The position numbers were made by a program, and so were the translations under genes. The notes under the pieces were generated by a model. The model saw only the letters and a program-made list of their open reading frames with translations, had not been told where the DNA came from and searched no databases. Below, one piece after another: positions 25,423 through 40,024 of a DNA stretch of 64,000 bases (positions are counted from its first letter, which is position 1; every line of letters starts with the position of its first letter). The DNA comes from Brachyhypopomus gauderio. Lineage: Eukaryota > Chordata > Actinopteri > Gymnotiformes > Hypopomidae. The DNA lies in assembly GCF_052324685.1 (NCBI RefSeq), contig NW_027506972.1, positions 57,501 through 121,500 on the forward strand, given 5' to 3'.

Positions 25423-26141
25423 ATGGTTTGCTGTGCTGCATGGAGATGCTCCAATTGATCAGAGAAAGGAGCAAAAATTTATGGTTTCCCCACTGATACT
25501 GAGAAGAGAAAAAAAATGGTCTCAACTAAGCAGGAGCAATCTTACCCTCACTAAAGATTACAACAGCAAATATATGAGAGGTAATCATCAAACACTGCAT
25601 TTGAACTTTTCACAATAAACACACTATTGGAAAGCTTAATGCCTGATTTATTAAAATACAGAATAGTGAACAAAAAAAAAAAAAATCAAAGACTGCAGAC
25701 AGACTCGGGTGCAGGGTGAGGGTGCTATCTAGTTGCAGGCTCCATTGAATCCCCTATGGTTCTTTGGCTTAAAGAGAGAGAGGAGAAAAAGACAGGAGAA
25801 AATGATTATTATGAGTATTGATGTGATATGAATTTGAACTTGTTGCACATCCTTGGTTGTTTTTTATATGTGTAATGAGTGTATACGTATCCAGTAAGTG
25901 TTCTCTAATACTGTGTATTCACCCACTATGGGATATGTATATGGGTAGACAAAACTGAGTTGTCATGTGTGAGGAGTAAACTCACATCACTCTGCAGGCA
26001 CATTTTGAGGCAGACCAGTTCATCAAAACCAAACAGGGCAAGACTAGGCTGAGAGCAGATGCTGTTCCCACCATTTTTTGCATCGCCCCGCACTCAGAAA
26101 GAGGAAGCCCCCTGCACTACGATGCACCACTGGACCTGTAA
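25423..26141 (+). pseudogene. Broken THAP domain of a transposase
   Basis: The first exon-like piece is 25423-25583. It begins at an ATG in a good Kozak context, then reads VCCAAWRCSN, a TGA at 25456-25458 where THAP proteins normally have Arg (a single CGA-to-TGA change would explain it), and on to KIYGFPTDTEKRKKW. A donor-like GGTAATC follows. The second piece, after a CTGCAG acceptor near 25998, reads HFEADQFIKTK from 26001 and the THAP hallmark AVPTIF at 26061-26078. It stops with TAA at 26139-26141. As read, the junction is off by one base and the expected CSxHF cysteine is not seen. THAP is the C2CH zinc DNA-binding domain of P-type transposases and THAP proteins. No catalytic region follows. 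Confidence 0.8.
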
Positions 26142-27327
26142 AGACAGGGCCCACAGCTGCTGATCACAGCTATAGTGTTGACACAGGTATAAGTATGAAC
26201 TCCTAATAATTATATTATTTTGTTAAGTGATACTCCAAAATGGATATCCTCATTTTACCTCCTCGACCCAACACACTCTACAATCACACTCAAATGTTAT
26301 ATTTAACCAATACTAGCTACCCCGCAAAAACATCGCGTTTAGGTGAAATGGCATTAAGAGAGGAATTTACTATTAATAGGCTGTCAGTCGTTAATGTGAA
26401 ATCTCACTAACCGTATTCGCGTTGTCTTAGCATAGATTTAGTTCCCTAAATCTGCTTATTAAGAGGTGGATAATTCACTAAAATGCTTTAATGCACATTT
26501 TAATGCACATGTTAATTTGATTCTGATGTCCTTATAATACACAATCAGATTTTTTAAGCGTACTAACCTGTAAAAGTGTATCACAGATGGTCCACTGCTC
26601 CAGTTTGACTGCGCTGCTCGTATTTGCTGCTAACTTCCGGGAACTATTGACAGGCTTCACGATCCGCCATTGCTGTAAAAAACTGGTCCATTGGAGTGAA
26701 CGGAGATGTCGCGACTCTCTCTCTATAGGGATCTGCCCCTCAGGTACAATTTTTCTAAAGAGCTAAATGCTTTTAAATGTAGCTAGCTTGGCATTTAGAC
26801 AGAAAATAAGGCTTAAAAACCCTGATAAAGATCCCATTTAACTTAGTTTATGAGTTTTACTATTTAAGTTATGTTCAACGTAATGAGTAATGACTATAAC
26901 ACTAAAAACCACAAACCGTAAAAAAAAAAACTGACAAAAACTGACCGTCTGACAAAAAACAAGAACACTCTGTCATACGCGAACGTACGGGGGGGGGGGG
27001 GGAGTGTAAAATGGACACAGCAAAAGAAAAAAAACCGACGGATTTTAAGTGTGCAGAAACAGTCTAAATACTAACCTTGAACTAACCTAGTGAAAACCGA
27101 GACATTGATTTTTTTTTTTTTTTGCCGGGACCGAATATTAAAAAGAAGGAAAACCGGGACAGGTGGCAACACTAGTTCCTACAGAAACACTTCCGTTGCG
27201 TTGTGGCTGGATTTGCACTTTCTGAAATGCAGTGCACTCGTTGTCATTTTAATTAATTTGCTTCACGTATTAGCAGCGTGTTTTTCCGTTGCAGCGCGAT
27301 GGACTTTCGGGGCCACCGTATTTTGCT

Positions 27328-30047
27328 CTGTCAGGTGTTCACGAAGGTGACGTTTGCTCGAGAGTTTTTACATTAATAGTGACTAAGAAAATAAGGAAAA
27401 TTTTGTATTTCTCGAGCGGTCTAAAAATACAACCACTACAAGGAACTATTATATCGCGATTCAGTGGAAAAACATCCTCAAGGAAATGAATGTGTAGTGT
27501 CCTCCATCAGATTAGCGTTTACTTTCAAATGTCATTGTACTAAAGTAAAGACGACAGACATGAACGAAGTGCAACGATTCTGAACAGTGCTTCTATCACC
27601 CAAAGATTTTGGCTTGAGCTTGCTACATTTTTAGTGATTTATTATTTAAATGAATAAATAATACAAATTATGGCACCTAATGTCTGAATCTTAAATAAAT
27701 GTGACAATATCGCATATACTGCGCAGCCTGACTAACATATCGTATTTCATCTTGTAGTTGACGAGTTATGTGCTGTCGAGCTCTGAGGAGACGTCGCGAC
27801 GTTAAAAGAACAAACAACGGAAACATTAAACTCGCCAACAGGATAAACCCAGAAATTGTTAGTGATTCATGGGTTTATTAAGAGATCTTGGGGTAAACGA
27901 ACTCTGCGTTGTGGTTCTTTTGTTACAGTAGTTAAAAGTCGTTTTGACACTAAGCTACCTTAATCAAATATCCCCACAGGCTTTTCACCAAACACTCGAA
28001 CTATCTTAACTTCTGGGTAACAGGAGGTCCACAGAATTCACTTCACCTGAAGCTATTTAATAGATCAATCTAAGTACCTATTTAATAATTGAAGGGAATA
28101 AATGTGCTTGTTCTCGACACCAGTTCTGGACAGCAAGTCAGTTTACAGTTTAATTAGATTTACATTCATGATCTTTAAAAGAAAAGATAAATGTCATTTT
28201 TTTCTACCGAAAGGTCATATGTGGGTTATGCTGGCTGTAACATTTATCATAGTTACAGCTGGTGTGTAAAAATGTAACACTTGTTTTCGTTGTTTTTTTT
28301 TTTTTTAGCATTCCCTAAATCTAGTTCAATTTTGCCATATAAATGAACACCTCAGTTTTCAGATGTGGAATATTCACCTGGGTTTTGTGCAGTGAAGTCA
28401 TATCACATTTGCCTGGTTAGTTGACTCTAAATAGGGATTTAATCAAAGACGTCAGGTCTGAAAGGGCAGTGTAGCAGTGTCATGTTCTGTGTTTAACTCT
28501 ACACACAATGCTTTGAGGTTATACACTGCTCAAAAAAATAAAGGGAACACTTAAACAACACAATGTAACTCAAGTCATCCACACTTCGTGTTTAGATAGG
28601 AAGCAACACTGATTGTGAATCAATTTCAACTGCTCTTGTGCAAATGGAATAGACAACAGGTAGAAATGAGAGATTTTCAACTGATTCCAAAGATTTTTAT
28701 TAATTGAGATATAGGATGTGTTATTTTAGTGTTCCCATTATTTTTTGAGCAGTATAGATTTATATTTACTCAAAAGCTTAACTGCTTGGACCCCAGTTTC
28801 TTTAGTTCAGTTCTTCATTTAGGATCCATTTTAGCAGATGCCTCAGAGTGTAGTATACTTTCACTGCTTCTACACAAAGATACGGGTACCCGAGTCCAAT
28901 TTTAGAATATTTTTTATTTGTATAAAAATATATATACACCAGCATGCTGAAAAAATGCTTTGGTGTGATCGCATTTGTAGCCACATGCCAGAACCTTGAT
29001 CCGTAAGAAACACTCTCCAGACGGGTAAAGTTCCAATCTCTTTAAGCCTGACTACACCACAACTCAGCATTCAGTGGGCCTTCAGTCCTGTGTCTCGGTC
29101 AAATCTCTAGTGCCCTGACTTAACACAGCTCACATCATCACAGCCCACCACACTCCCCTGACAAAAACTTAATGATGAAAAAGAACCACAGATGTGTTCT
29201 TTACAGCTGGTACATCACACAATTGAACCATTAGTAGGCCACTGACTCTGTAAAGATCTTCTGTGAGCCCAGTACACTACACAAGCAGTGGAAAAGTTTC
29301 TGTTCTGATCTGGAATTCGAAAAAACCCAACACAGCTGTTCTCAGATCAGGCACTGGGCAGCCACTGTTGGTCTCCTGTTATGTAACAGTCACCTAAAAC
29401 TGCATAAAGTCTGAACTTTACAGTAAACAAGCTGCTTCTTCTGTGAATCTCAACCCTGCATTTTAATTACATATTTGTATTGTAGTGCATAAAACAAAGT
29501 TCATTATTTCCATGATCTGATCAGTTCTCTCTCTTTTCTGTTTCATTCAGTCTTTCCCCATTGTTTCTCTTTCATGTGTCTTTGAATCAATACTTTTATA
29601 GGAACTAGGTCCTAATAATTATTTATATGGTTCAAGTTAACTTGAAAACTGCTTCTCACTATATACCAGTTTCATTCTAAATTTTAGAACATAAATGTTC
29701 TGGTATCATTTGACAGCCCAGTGAAAGGAAGACATTTGTGTTCAATACCTGAAAAACTTTACAGTCTCTTACAAAATGCAGATGCAAAGGACTGGTTGAT
29801 TTTGAGGTATGATGATGTATGTTGTTCAGAACAGAAGGCAAAGAAAGCGGGAACAGCACAACTTTTTGAGCTACATTTTCGGTAAGACTTTAAGCGATAG
29901 TTATAGTTTATTTAGTTGGTATTTTTCAGGAGTGTCTGAGCAGGGGAAAGGCTAAGCAGCACTGTTGCCCTCCAGGATGAAACTGACCGCTCCGTCTGTT
30001 TGGTCTGGAGTCCTTGTCCTTTCTCTCGTGCCTCGGAGTTCGTCGTC
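27328..30047. other. Intergenic region between the P-like element and gjb3
   Basis: AT-rich and without recognised coding exons apart from a small Tc1-type MITE at 28524-28754. The end nearest 30047 is the gjb3 3' UTR: a minus-strand AATAAA lies at 29907-29912, about 135 bases after the stop. Confidence 0.55.
28524..28754. mobile_element. 231-bp Tc1/mariner-type MITE
   Basis: The ends CACTGCTCAAAAAAATAAAG and TTATTTTTTGAGCAGTA are inverted and flanked by TA dinucleotides (28522-28523, 28755-28756). The terminus is the common fish Tc1 type. There is no transposase. Confidence 0.85.
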
Positions 30048-30911
30048 CTAGGTCAGGCTCAGGTTGGGTGCGGAGGCCCTTAGGAACACGCTGGCCTTGT
30101 AGCCCGGGTGGAGATGGTCCTTCAGCTTGCTCTTGTCTTCGGGCTCGCGCGGGCCCTTGTGGTCCAGCTCGTGCATGGGCAGCGTGCAGCTGCTGTCCTG
30201 GTCACGGTACTGCGGGTGGTGGTACACGACCATGCCGCGATCCCGGTTCCTTCGCAAGCGCTTGGCGCAGGCCGCGATGCGCTTGAAGACCAGGTAGATG
30301 ATCTCACAGACACTCAGAACGATGCAGAGGGCCGAGGCACCCACCATGAAGTAGGTGAAGACCCTCTTCTCCATAGGCCGGCCGATGTAGCAGTCCACCT
30401 GGTTGGGGCAGGGGTAGATGTTGCACTTGACGAGCCGCGGCAGGTAGAAGCTGTCGTAGATATGGTGGAGGATGTAGAGGAAGGCTATCTCGATGATGGT
30501 CTTGGCGAACAGGCTGATGAGGTAGGTCCACCACAGGCCGCCGTGCTTCTTGCCCGTGTCGTCGTACAGCTTGGCGTCGGCGCCGTGCTTGGCCCGGTAC
30601 CTGCGCTCGCGCTCGTCCCTGTACTTGACGTGCATGACGACCATCAGTGACGGGCACGTGACGAAGATGAGCTGCAGCGCCCACAGGCGGATGTGTGAGA
30701 TGGGGAAGAAGTGGTCGTAGCACACGTTGGGGCAACCCGGCTGCTTGATGTTGCAGTCGAAGTCTCGCTGGTCGTCTCCCCACACGCGCTCGGCCGCCAC
30801 CACGTACACCAGCACGCGGAACACGAACACCACAGACAGCCAGATGCGTCCAAAGGCCGTCGAGTACCTGTTCACCCCGCTGAGCAGGGCCTGGAACGTC
30901 TTCCAGTCCAT
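30048..30911 (-). CDS. gjb3: Connexin, gap junction beta-3-like
   Basis: Four-pass gap-junction protein that oligomerises into connexons at the plasma membrane. It is a single uninterrupted coding exon of 287 residues, as usual for connexins. The first extracellular loop has the C-x6-C-x3-C pattern ([12 protein letters not shown], Cys53/60/64), and the second has C-x4-C-x5-C ([12 protein letters not shown]). Hydrophobic segments lie at about 21-40, 76-95, 128-150 and 188-212. [14 protein letters not shown] and [14 protein letters not shown] match human GJB3 (Cx31) closely, and the tail ends [10 protein letters not shown] like human QASAPNLTPI. A plausible acceptor (TTTCTGGTCATAG) ends two bases before the ATG, so a 5' non-coding exon is expected further right. 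A minus-strand AATAAA lies at 29907-29912. In zebrafish nomenclature it may be named by size (cx35.4-like). Confidence 0.92.
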   Translation of the reverse strand: MDWKTFQALLSGVNRYSTAFGRIWLSVVFVFRVLVYVVAAERVWGDDQRDFDCNIKQPGCPNVCYDHFFPISHIRLWALQLIFVTCPSLMVVMHVKYRDERERRYRAKHGADAKLYDDTGKKHGGLWWTYLISLFAKTIIEIAFLYILHHIYDSFYLPRLVKCNIYPCPNQVDCYIGRPMEKRVFTYFMVGASALCIVLSVCEIIYLVFKRIAACAKRLRRNRDRGMVVYHHPQYRDQDSSCTLPMHELDHKGPREPEDKSKLKDHLHPGYKASVFLRASAPNLSLT

Positions 30912-30984
30912 GACTATGACCAGAAAGACTCTCTATCCGTCTCTCACTCTATTCCCTACTATCACTTGTTGCCCTTCTCTCTCT

Positions 30985-31028
30985 CCTCACTATCTATCTA
31001 TCTGTCTGTCTGTCTGTCTGTCTGTCAC
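30985..31028. repeat. (ATCT)n/(GTCT)n tetranucleotide repeat
   Basis: Short tract about 75 bp 5' of the gjb3 start codon, within the presumed 5'-UTR intron. Confidence 0.85.
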
Positions 31029-34000
31029 TGTCTGTGTGTCTGTGTACCCTCCCAGTCTCTATGTTTCTTGCTTTGCGTTTGTCTTCTTATGGACAGTGTC
31101 AGCATGGCTACCTGGGAAGACAGAAGCAGAAGTAGACATGAGGAAACGAAGACAGACCAGTACGACACACCTGCGTCCCAGGCTGAGCCCAGGGCAGGTG
31201 CAGCCTTGTTCGGCCATGATCACTGGAGGCGTTATGACACCGAGGCTTCAACACTCAAACCCAACAAAGAGAACAACACTCTTACTCCAGATTCCTAAAT
31301 ATCTCTGTTACATGGGGAAAACACAAACACTAATCTGGATTGCTTGTGTTGAAGCTGAAAACACGTGTGTGTTTTTTAAATATGAGATAGCTATACTAGA
31401 GCTATAGGAGAGCTAGATTAACAGTAATGGCAAATCTGTGAATTAAAATGATCAAATGCATCACTGGACAAACGCCTCGGGATGGAACACGTTCTAGAAC
31501 ATTCCAGGGGGGTTAAACAGCACGTCTCAAGAGTTTCACAACATTTATATACAGTGCAGGTGTAGGCATTCCTATGTTGTGTCTCTTAAGTGGCTATCTT
31601 TGAAAATAAACCTTGTCAATAAACTTGTCAATCAACCTCAGCACTATGTTTCTTAAAAAAAAAAAAAAACACTGAAAAAATGTTCCCAAACACACTGTGG
31701 CAGAACAAGACGCAGAATAATTTTATTTAATTATTAATTAAATGAAACGATACATAAATTATTAGTTTATGCTTATATTAAAATTTTTTATAACTATCAT
31801 ATGTAATAGGTAAATTATTTAGCGCTTTAATTAATTACATTAATAAATACAGTATATAAAATGTAAAAAATTTAAATGTATACAGTAAATGCTTTAACAG
31901 GGGTCTGCACACAGCACCGTTTTGGCGAGGTTTTAACCGGTTTCGTTATGTTGACAGGTTCGTTTCAAGCACGTGTGGAACTGGGTGCACGCGGGTGGGG
32001 TTCTGACCCGAGAGGTTCGGGTGTCCCGTGTAACTCTCACTTCTGCCTGTAATAACCGCACAGGTTTCGGCTGTGGCAGGAAGAACACCAGGACGACCAC
32101 TAAACTAGGACCAGTTTAACACAGTTCGCACTCCGGACTGCCTCAAATCCTAAATAATCTTCAGTCATATACAAAATGTTGGACCTGGCTTGGTTCTCCA
32201 GGAAAAAAACAAAGTCCTCTACGTTTCGGCAAAAGACAAAACATACCACTGTTTGATTATCGAAACATACAACTAAACTTCGACATTCGTGTAAATCGGT
32301 GTGTAAATCATGTGGCTAAATACGTTTTACGTTTTGCTGAAAGCGACTGAGATTGACAAAAACATTTCGTCTCATGTTCCATATGCTTCTATTAAAAGTG
32401 ATGAACATCAGATCTCTGCATATATAGGAAAGGTTATTACTTACTTAATTCCAGTCCATTTTGTTCTGTACAGCTCCTAAAAGTTTTGTTACTCACTTAT
32501 TGATCTGAATTAACCAAAATGTTGTCATTCAAAGTTTCGGACAGTCTTTCCACGATACTTTAGAAAAGGATAACTATCTCTTTGGGCGGGGCCAGTGCGC
32601 GGCCAGGGCGTGGCTGCTTCTGTGACATATGGCGACACGTCACATCAAATGAGATACGTCCAGAAATTAAGAGGTTTCTCTGATCAATTCTCAAATGGAA
32701 AACAAAACAGTATTTGATAATTGTGCACAAATGACGTCTGGAAGTTGTATCAAAGTGGCAATATAAACATTAAAAAGGGCAAATTATTTTTGGGCTTTAA
32801 CAAGTAACAAACAAATTTGAGTAACAAATTGTGTTTCCCAATGTGTGAACCGTGTTTCAGCAGTGTTCTCAAAAATAGTCTTTATAACCATTTAGATAAA
32901 ACCTGAGGTGGTATGTTTTAATCACTGTGACCTCAAACGTCCTGTCTGGAATGTTAATTGTAAGGAAACTGTTTCGCAATCTCTATTCTCCCGCCAACGT
33001 TTGTGCCTGTATCTGTCAAAACTTGCCCCAGACACGCAAGAAGCCGCACCTAAAGAATAACAGTCTTTGAGATTTCATCTAGTGGTTGATTTAAAAAAGG
33101 TTGCTTGGAAACCTGTTATTGTGTAATGATTGTTAAGTAAAGTAAAGGGTCCTCTGAATCGGACAGGTGCAAAGGTTCAGTTTTCACCATTTCGGGTGTG
33201 TTTGCCAGAACCGGTTTCCAACATCGCTTTGTGCTCATGGTATGGTGTCCACATGTGTAGTGCTGGACATACAGACTCCAAGTGTTTAAAGCAGGGGTGA
33301 CAGTGAGGTACCAGTGAGGTACCAGTGAGGTACCAGACCCCTACCCATTCATGTGCCTCAGATTATGTTGTCAACATGTCACCTTTTGTTGTCTGTGGGA
33401 GTATTGCACAAGCACTGCAATGTAATATTTTATGTAATGTAATATAATATTTTGTACTGAACTGAATAGAATGATCTTGACCAAGAAACCACCAGTGTTC
33501 AGCTTTTCACTGACATTAGTGATCCCTGTCATAATGAAATGAAGTGTTAATTAACCCTTTATTCCCCACTTTGATGAAGCTGCATTATCTTCACTGTGGC
33601 TTGAATCTTTCACCTTTTGCCAGTTACTATGTAGCAACAGACATGACAATGCCCTCTCAGTACAACACAGCTGTATAATGGACTCATATAAAGGCAGGCC
33701 AGACAAAGCTTCTTTGAATTAGCCTCCAGAAAAAAGACACCCCTTCTCTGGCTATGCAACAGGAGAAACCTGACGTATTCACTGATGTCTGTAATGGTCA
33801 TAGTCAAAGAAGTTTGCCTTTTGCAACTCTGCTTACACAACACCTATCATTCTTTTTTTTTAATGTAAAATGCCTTTCACTGTTCAATGAGCTCAGACTG
33901 TTTTGACTCTGTTCAGGTGTGGAAGGAAGATGACAGAGCCCTAAACCCTTCCGTATGGTACAAAGAACGCTTTATGGAACACGTATCATTCTACAGTGTC

Positions 34001-34652
34001 CTGGAACTTTAAAAAGGTCAAACACAATCTCATACTGTGAGAAGATCAGATACTGGTATTCTTTATGAGACTTAGAGAAAACAGAAGATCTTTACCCAAC
34101 ATCAGCAAAGTCATGCAATAAAATTAGTTATCGGGACCCTAAGAACCTAAACGCTGAGATGTTTAGTGCTTTGAGATGTCTTGCACCTGTTGTGGTTACT
34201 TTTTTAGTATTTTTTTGCATAACCATTTTCCTCAACACAAAGCTTGTGTGATTTTTAAAAATCTCGGCCCAGACCCATAGATGGATCTCAGCCATTACCA
34301 CATTTCACTTTATATAGCTTGAAGCACATACAGACATTTTCTTGGCTTGCACATGGATTGGGTACATGGAGTTCTCATCTTTCATTTTAACATGTTCTTA
34401 GCCGGCTCTTGGGCTTTAACAGATGTATGGGCAGATGTATGGGCAGATGTATGGGTGTATGGGGACGAGGAGGATCCCACGTCTCTCAGGTCATCGGTGT
34501 GCAGGTGCATAACCAACAGAAGCCCCTACAGAACATGAGGAACGTGTAATTACACTGTAGTGTCGGTGTGTAGGAAGAACATGAGAAGGTGATCTCTCTC
34601 TTACTGCAAGTGAAGCATTTAGAGTAATGGACAACAAGCAAGCAGAACAGGA

Positions 34653-34780
34653 ACTGGATTAAAGAGAAATGGATTAAATAACTGGATTAAAGAGAAATGG
34701 ATTAAATAACTGGATTAAAGAGAAATGGATTAAATAACTGGATTAAAGGGAGAAACGGATTAATGAACTAGATTAATGTG
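34653..34780. repeat. 28-bp tandem repeat
   Basis: About four and a half copies of a unit beginning ACTGGATTAAAGAGAAATGG, with starts at 34653, 34681, 34709 and 34737. The last copies are degenerate. Confidence 0.9.
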
Positions 34781-35009
34781 AGAAAAAAATGTGACTAAAA
34801 AATCGCACATGGAGACAGAAACACTGACTACACACAGGAGACTAAACCAAACCTGGTTACCACCTGGCGTGTAGCCGTCTGCAGCCCAGACAGGTGTGTA
34901 CGTCCTGGGCATCACTGCTCAGTGTCAGGCTGCAGAAGGACCTCAGACTCTTCTGCTCTCTCCTTCATGTAGGTCTCCAGCAGGCTGGGTGACAGAGTGC
35001 TACTGGAGC

Positions 35010-35098
35010 ACCATGTCCCTCCTCCTGACCTCTGACCTCCTCCCGACCTCTGACCTCCTCCCGACCTGAGCCACTAGACCTCTGACCTCCTCACGACT
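35010..35098. repeat. Short tandem repeat, CTCCTCCCGACCTCTGAC type
   Basis: Four or five imperfect copies of an 18-20-bp pyrimidine-rich unit. Confidence 0.8.
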
Positions 35099-36359
35099 GA
35101 GACGCCAGTGCTCTGACGTGCATGAGCAAAGGCAGTAAAGTGTAGTTACCGTGCAGGTAAAGGTGACCACACAGGTAAGGGCAGAATTGGTTGAGCCTTG
35201 ACGTGACACACAGCAGTTCTCTCCTTGTTATGCTGTAGTTGCACTCTGGAATGTTAATTGTCTGTGCCTCATATAGCCAAACACAGACAGCAGCGAACAC
35301 ACACGCAACCTTCTTGTTGCACTGGAATGCAAATCTCCTCACCGGTGTGATTCAGTGCAGCGTTCTGGTGATACTGGCACGTCTTCGCCAGGACCAGCAA
35401 CTCTTCCCAGTCTCCCCAGTGCCCCCTCAGCTGGCTGGATCTGCCTGTCAGGCGGCCGGTGTGAAGCAGGCTCCTGCCCCAGGCTACTGCCTTGAAGTCA
35501 GTGATTAACGACAGAAAGGTGGAGGGCAACTAAACAATACACACATCATAGCGACAGGAACACTTTCTGCACAAGATAGTCTTAACAAAAAGGGAAAGTT
35601 GAGGCTAACTAATGCAAATCAAATGCGCACATATGGACATAAATCAACTATTTAGAACAACACGTTAACATTTAATTAATTAACGGATTAATTAATTAAT
35701 TTAAATAATGTAATTACAGTGCAGACAGGGGGCGATGCTCTTGTAGTCCCTGCTGCAGCTGCTCCATGACCCACAATGTCCCAACACTGCTTGTCCAGAC
35801 TTGTCCATTCCAGTAAGGGAGACGCTTTGTACCTTTAGGGTTTGTCTGGAAATATGTGCAGTATGTATTTGTCTTTGTCAAAGACAAGGAGTGCCCTTAA
35901 GAAATTAAATTAATGAATGAACAAAAACTGGTTTCTGCCGGTCTAATTAGAAATCTTTGATCAAGAAAAAAATGAACCCTGGAGTCACTGAAAATCAGAA
36001 GGTGAGGTTAGATACTTGTGGTACCAAACACTGTGATGAGATCATTAAATAGGAAATTGTATTTGCTTCAACAGAAAACATGAGGGTGGACTGAACGAGT
36101 GAGAGAGGGATATGGAAGGAGGAGAGAGCAGAAAGACACAGAATTAGAGTCGCACAGCGAGACAGAGAGACAGAAGGGAGGAGATTTTAGCTGTTAAAAC
36201 TTGTCTGGTTGGCTGGGACAGTAAGTCTCTATACTGCTTGTCTACACATGCATTAGGAACACAACCTGATCTTTTCATCTCCAACTGAAAGTGATGATAA
36301 AAAAAATGGGAAGAGTGAAAGCACACCTGTGATCAGGTGAGGGAATGTTCCATATGTTA

Positions 36360-37398
<1,039 letters not shown>

Positions 37399-38865
37399 TA
37401 TGTTTGATGTGGAATTATATCCAATTTGGCTTTTTGACAATTCTTTTTGTGGCTTTCTATTGAAGACAAACTAAATGAACATTTTAATATCAAAGCATTT
37501 GTAATTGCAATCATTTTCTGGGAGATATCTGAGATATCTACTATTCTAATCATGTCAGTCTTGGGGACAAGACTGGGGCATATGTGTGGTTATTTTGGGG
37601 TGGGCGTCCACCTGATAGGGGCAATGCCAATCCAAATATCTCCAGCTTACACCTGCCATGCCATGGTTGGCTACACCTGTAGTCGATTGCAGAGAGGTCT
37701 CTAGAATATGCTCGTTAACTTCTGCTGGTTCATTACGACCTTTCTGTTCTTCTACTGAACATTCTGAACCTGAACATTCTGAACCTTAATGATGATATTT
37801 CAAGAGAATGATGGCAGAGTCTCCTGTGGGTTTGCAACCCTAATCCCATGGTTTCACAGTACAAACAACTAGGATTGGAAATGCCTTTTAAAAATTTGGT
37901 TAGCATGTCATTGTAATGTTCCAGTCAGACTCTTTCATAACATTTATCTAGAATCAAACATGTCATCCCTTCCTTATGGTAAATCAGCACATGAAATACC
38001 AAATAAAACCAATGAACCATAAATGGGGAATATTTGCAATTTATGTTTTGTTGTAGTGGCTGAATACATTTAAGTAAGTAAATGCAGTATTCTGGTGAAT
38101 AAAGAACTCATCGTGACTGTGTCTTTCTGCCTCATTCTTCACATATTTTGTTCTGCCTAAAGCTTTCTGGTTTTTTCAGAATTACAAGTTTGGCAACAAG
38201 AAGTGATAGTGATGCAGTCATATGTGACCTGTGAATCTCTCCAGTGTGGGACTAATCAAAACCATTTCAGTTTCAGGTTTAAACAGGTTTTTAAAAATTG
38301 GCACATAAACCTTAATCACAGGTTTACTCAAAATGTCTCCATTGTGTTATATTTCCTGAACTGGGAGACAAACGTCCACTTGATCCTCAAAAAGGCTCAA
38401 CAAAATATGTTGCTTCCTGCACAACCAAGGACCTAAGGACTACAGGAAGAGCGGAGTCTGTTCTACACAGCAGTGGTCCGTCTGTCACGTGCACGTTGAT
38501 CAGCGTGGTTTGGAGAAGCCACTAAACAGGACAGGACAGTGCGGACAGTAGAGAATATCACCACCCCAGGATGGACCGGGAAGTAATGACAGAACATTAC
38601 AGGAAGTTATTACACATCAGACACACAACCTCTGTCATCTCCAAACGGAGGATCGGTTTGTTTCCTTGTGTCGTCACTCTCACATTGTTCACCAGAACCA
38701 TCTGCTACTCCAGAGCTATTCCTGTTCATTCATATAGTTATCACACCTTCTTCAAATCTACAGTCATTGTGTTGTACAAATACTCATACATCACAACTGA
38801 AATCACATACATACGTTAGCACTACCATTCACTATATATGTTGTTAGTCCTGTACACAATCTGTG

Positions 38866-38952
38866 TAGTGCTTGTATGTCTGAATAGTGCTTCTAGGCCT
38901 GTATAGTGCTTGTATGTCTGAATAGTGCTTCTAGGCCTGTATAGTGCTTGAA
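38866..38952. repeat. 39-bp tandem repeat
   Basis: Two full copies and a partial one of a unit containing AGTGCTTGTATGTCTGAAT and AGTGCTTCTAGGCCTGTAT. Confidence 0.85.
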
Positions 38953-39993
38953 TACATTGTCTGTAATGACACAAATGGCCAAAACCAAATGTTTGCATGC
39001 TTTTAAAATAACCTGATTCTGATTGTGTTTGTGGATTGTCATCAGATCTCGTTGACCTAGACAATGTGATGAAAACCGTGAAGTCAACAGCAACCCAAAG
39101 ACTGTGAACAGCTATCAGGTGTAAACAGCCACTCAGGTGTGAACAGTCATCAGGTGTGCTGTGCAGGGTTTTTGTCGTTAACGTTTACAAGTATGACTGT
39201 TCTGTATGTATTCAGTGTGTGTAGTTCAAACTCTGTGGCTGATTGCTGCTTGGCTACTCTGTACAAACAGGACACACATTGTTTTATTAGTGTCTCATAG
39301 TGTATCAGTATTTTTCTGTATAAAATGTTAATGCTCTTGTATGACATCGAAGTAGTTGTACTTAGGATATCTGACATTTGTTTTGATTTGTGAAACTCTT
39401 GAAACTGAACAAAATGTCTGTGAAATTTTTTTCAAGATACGAAGAAGGTATTTGTGTGATATGAATGAATCACGAAACAATCAAACCAAACCTGTAATGT
39501 GAACTGACAATTCTGATTCCGAGGTACAATATCTGATCATACTTCATCTTAAAGTATTTACTGTTTCATTCCTTAGAATAAGGAAGAATTATTCTGCAGA
39601 ATTCCTCACAATAAGACCAAGCTCATAAAGAAAACAACAAAGTCAACTTTTAATGAAAATTGAAGATATAAACAGCTCAAAACAAGGGGAAACACTGGAC
39701 TGGCATAAGCCACATGCAACAGGAAATCCATCTATGATGATCTTGTTTACACTGAGGGGTGCATGTTTACAAGTGGAGCTCCAGCCCTGTTCCTCTGTGC
39801 CCCTCGCGCACTGTCTCTGCCCCGCCCACTCCTCTATGCCCCGCCCACTCCTCTCTGTCTCTCCCTGCACAATACAGAGCAGGGAGGCACAGGCAAAACC
39901 GATCTGGAGATTTGGAGTTCTCCCTGCCTAAAACACACTGGGCAGAGCTCAAACTCCACTGAGGAAGCTTCATGCCCTCCTGGAGCAACACTG

Positions 39994-40024
<31 letters not shown>

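Larger units (their letters stand above)
22811..27319 (+). mobile_element. P-element-like (THAP) transposon, long inverted arms, 8-bp TSD, decayed and nested
   Basis: The 4.5-kb span is bounded by ACGGTGGCCC and GGGCCACCGT. Flanks GTTTTGCT (22803-22810) and ATTTTGCT (27320-27327) agree at 7 of 8 bases, fitting the 8-bp duplications of P and hAT elements. The terminal 130 bp on each side are clear inverted copies. Further inverted matches continue inward: 23000-23130 with 26754-26870, and 24775-24870 with 26640-26740. The left arm is therefore split by later insertions, including a hairpin at 23663-23915 and a SINE at 23997-24206. A broken THAP domain lies between the arms. THAP plus an 8-bp TSD points to the P superfamily. 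A Kolobok element would be expected to have TTAA. No DDE core is seen. Confidence 0.72.

Noticed and set aside
30108-31298. Long plus-strand open frames opposite gjb3
   Set aside because: Shadows of the GC-rich connexin coding strand. No family features, and the minus-strand product is full length.
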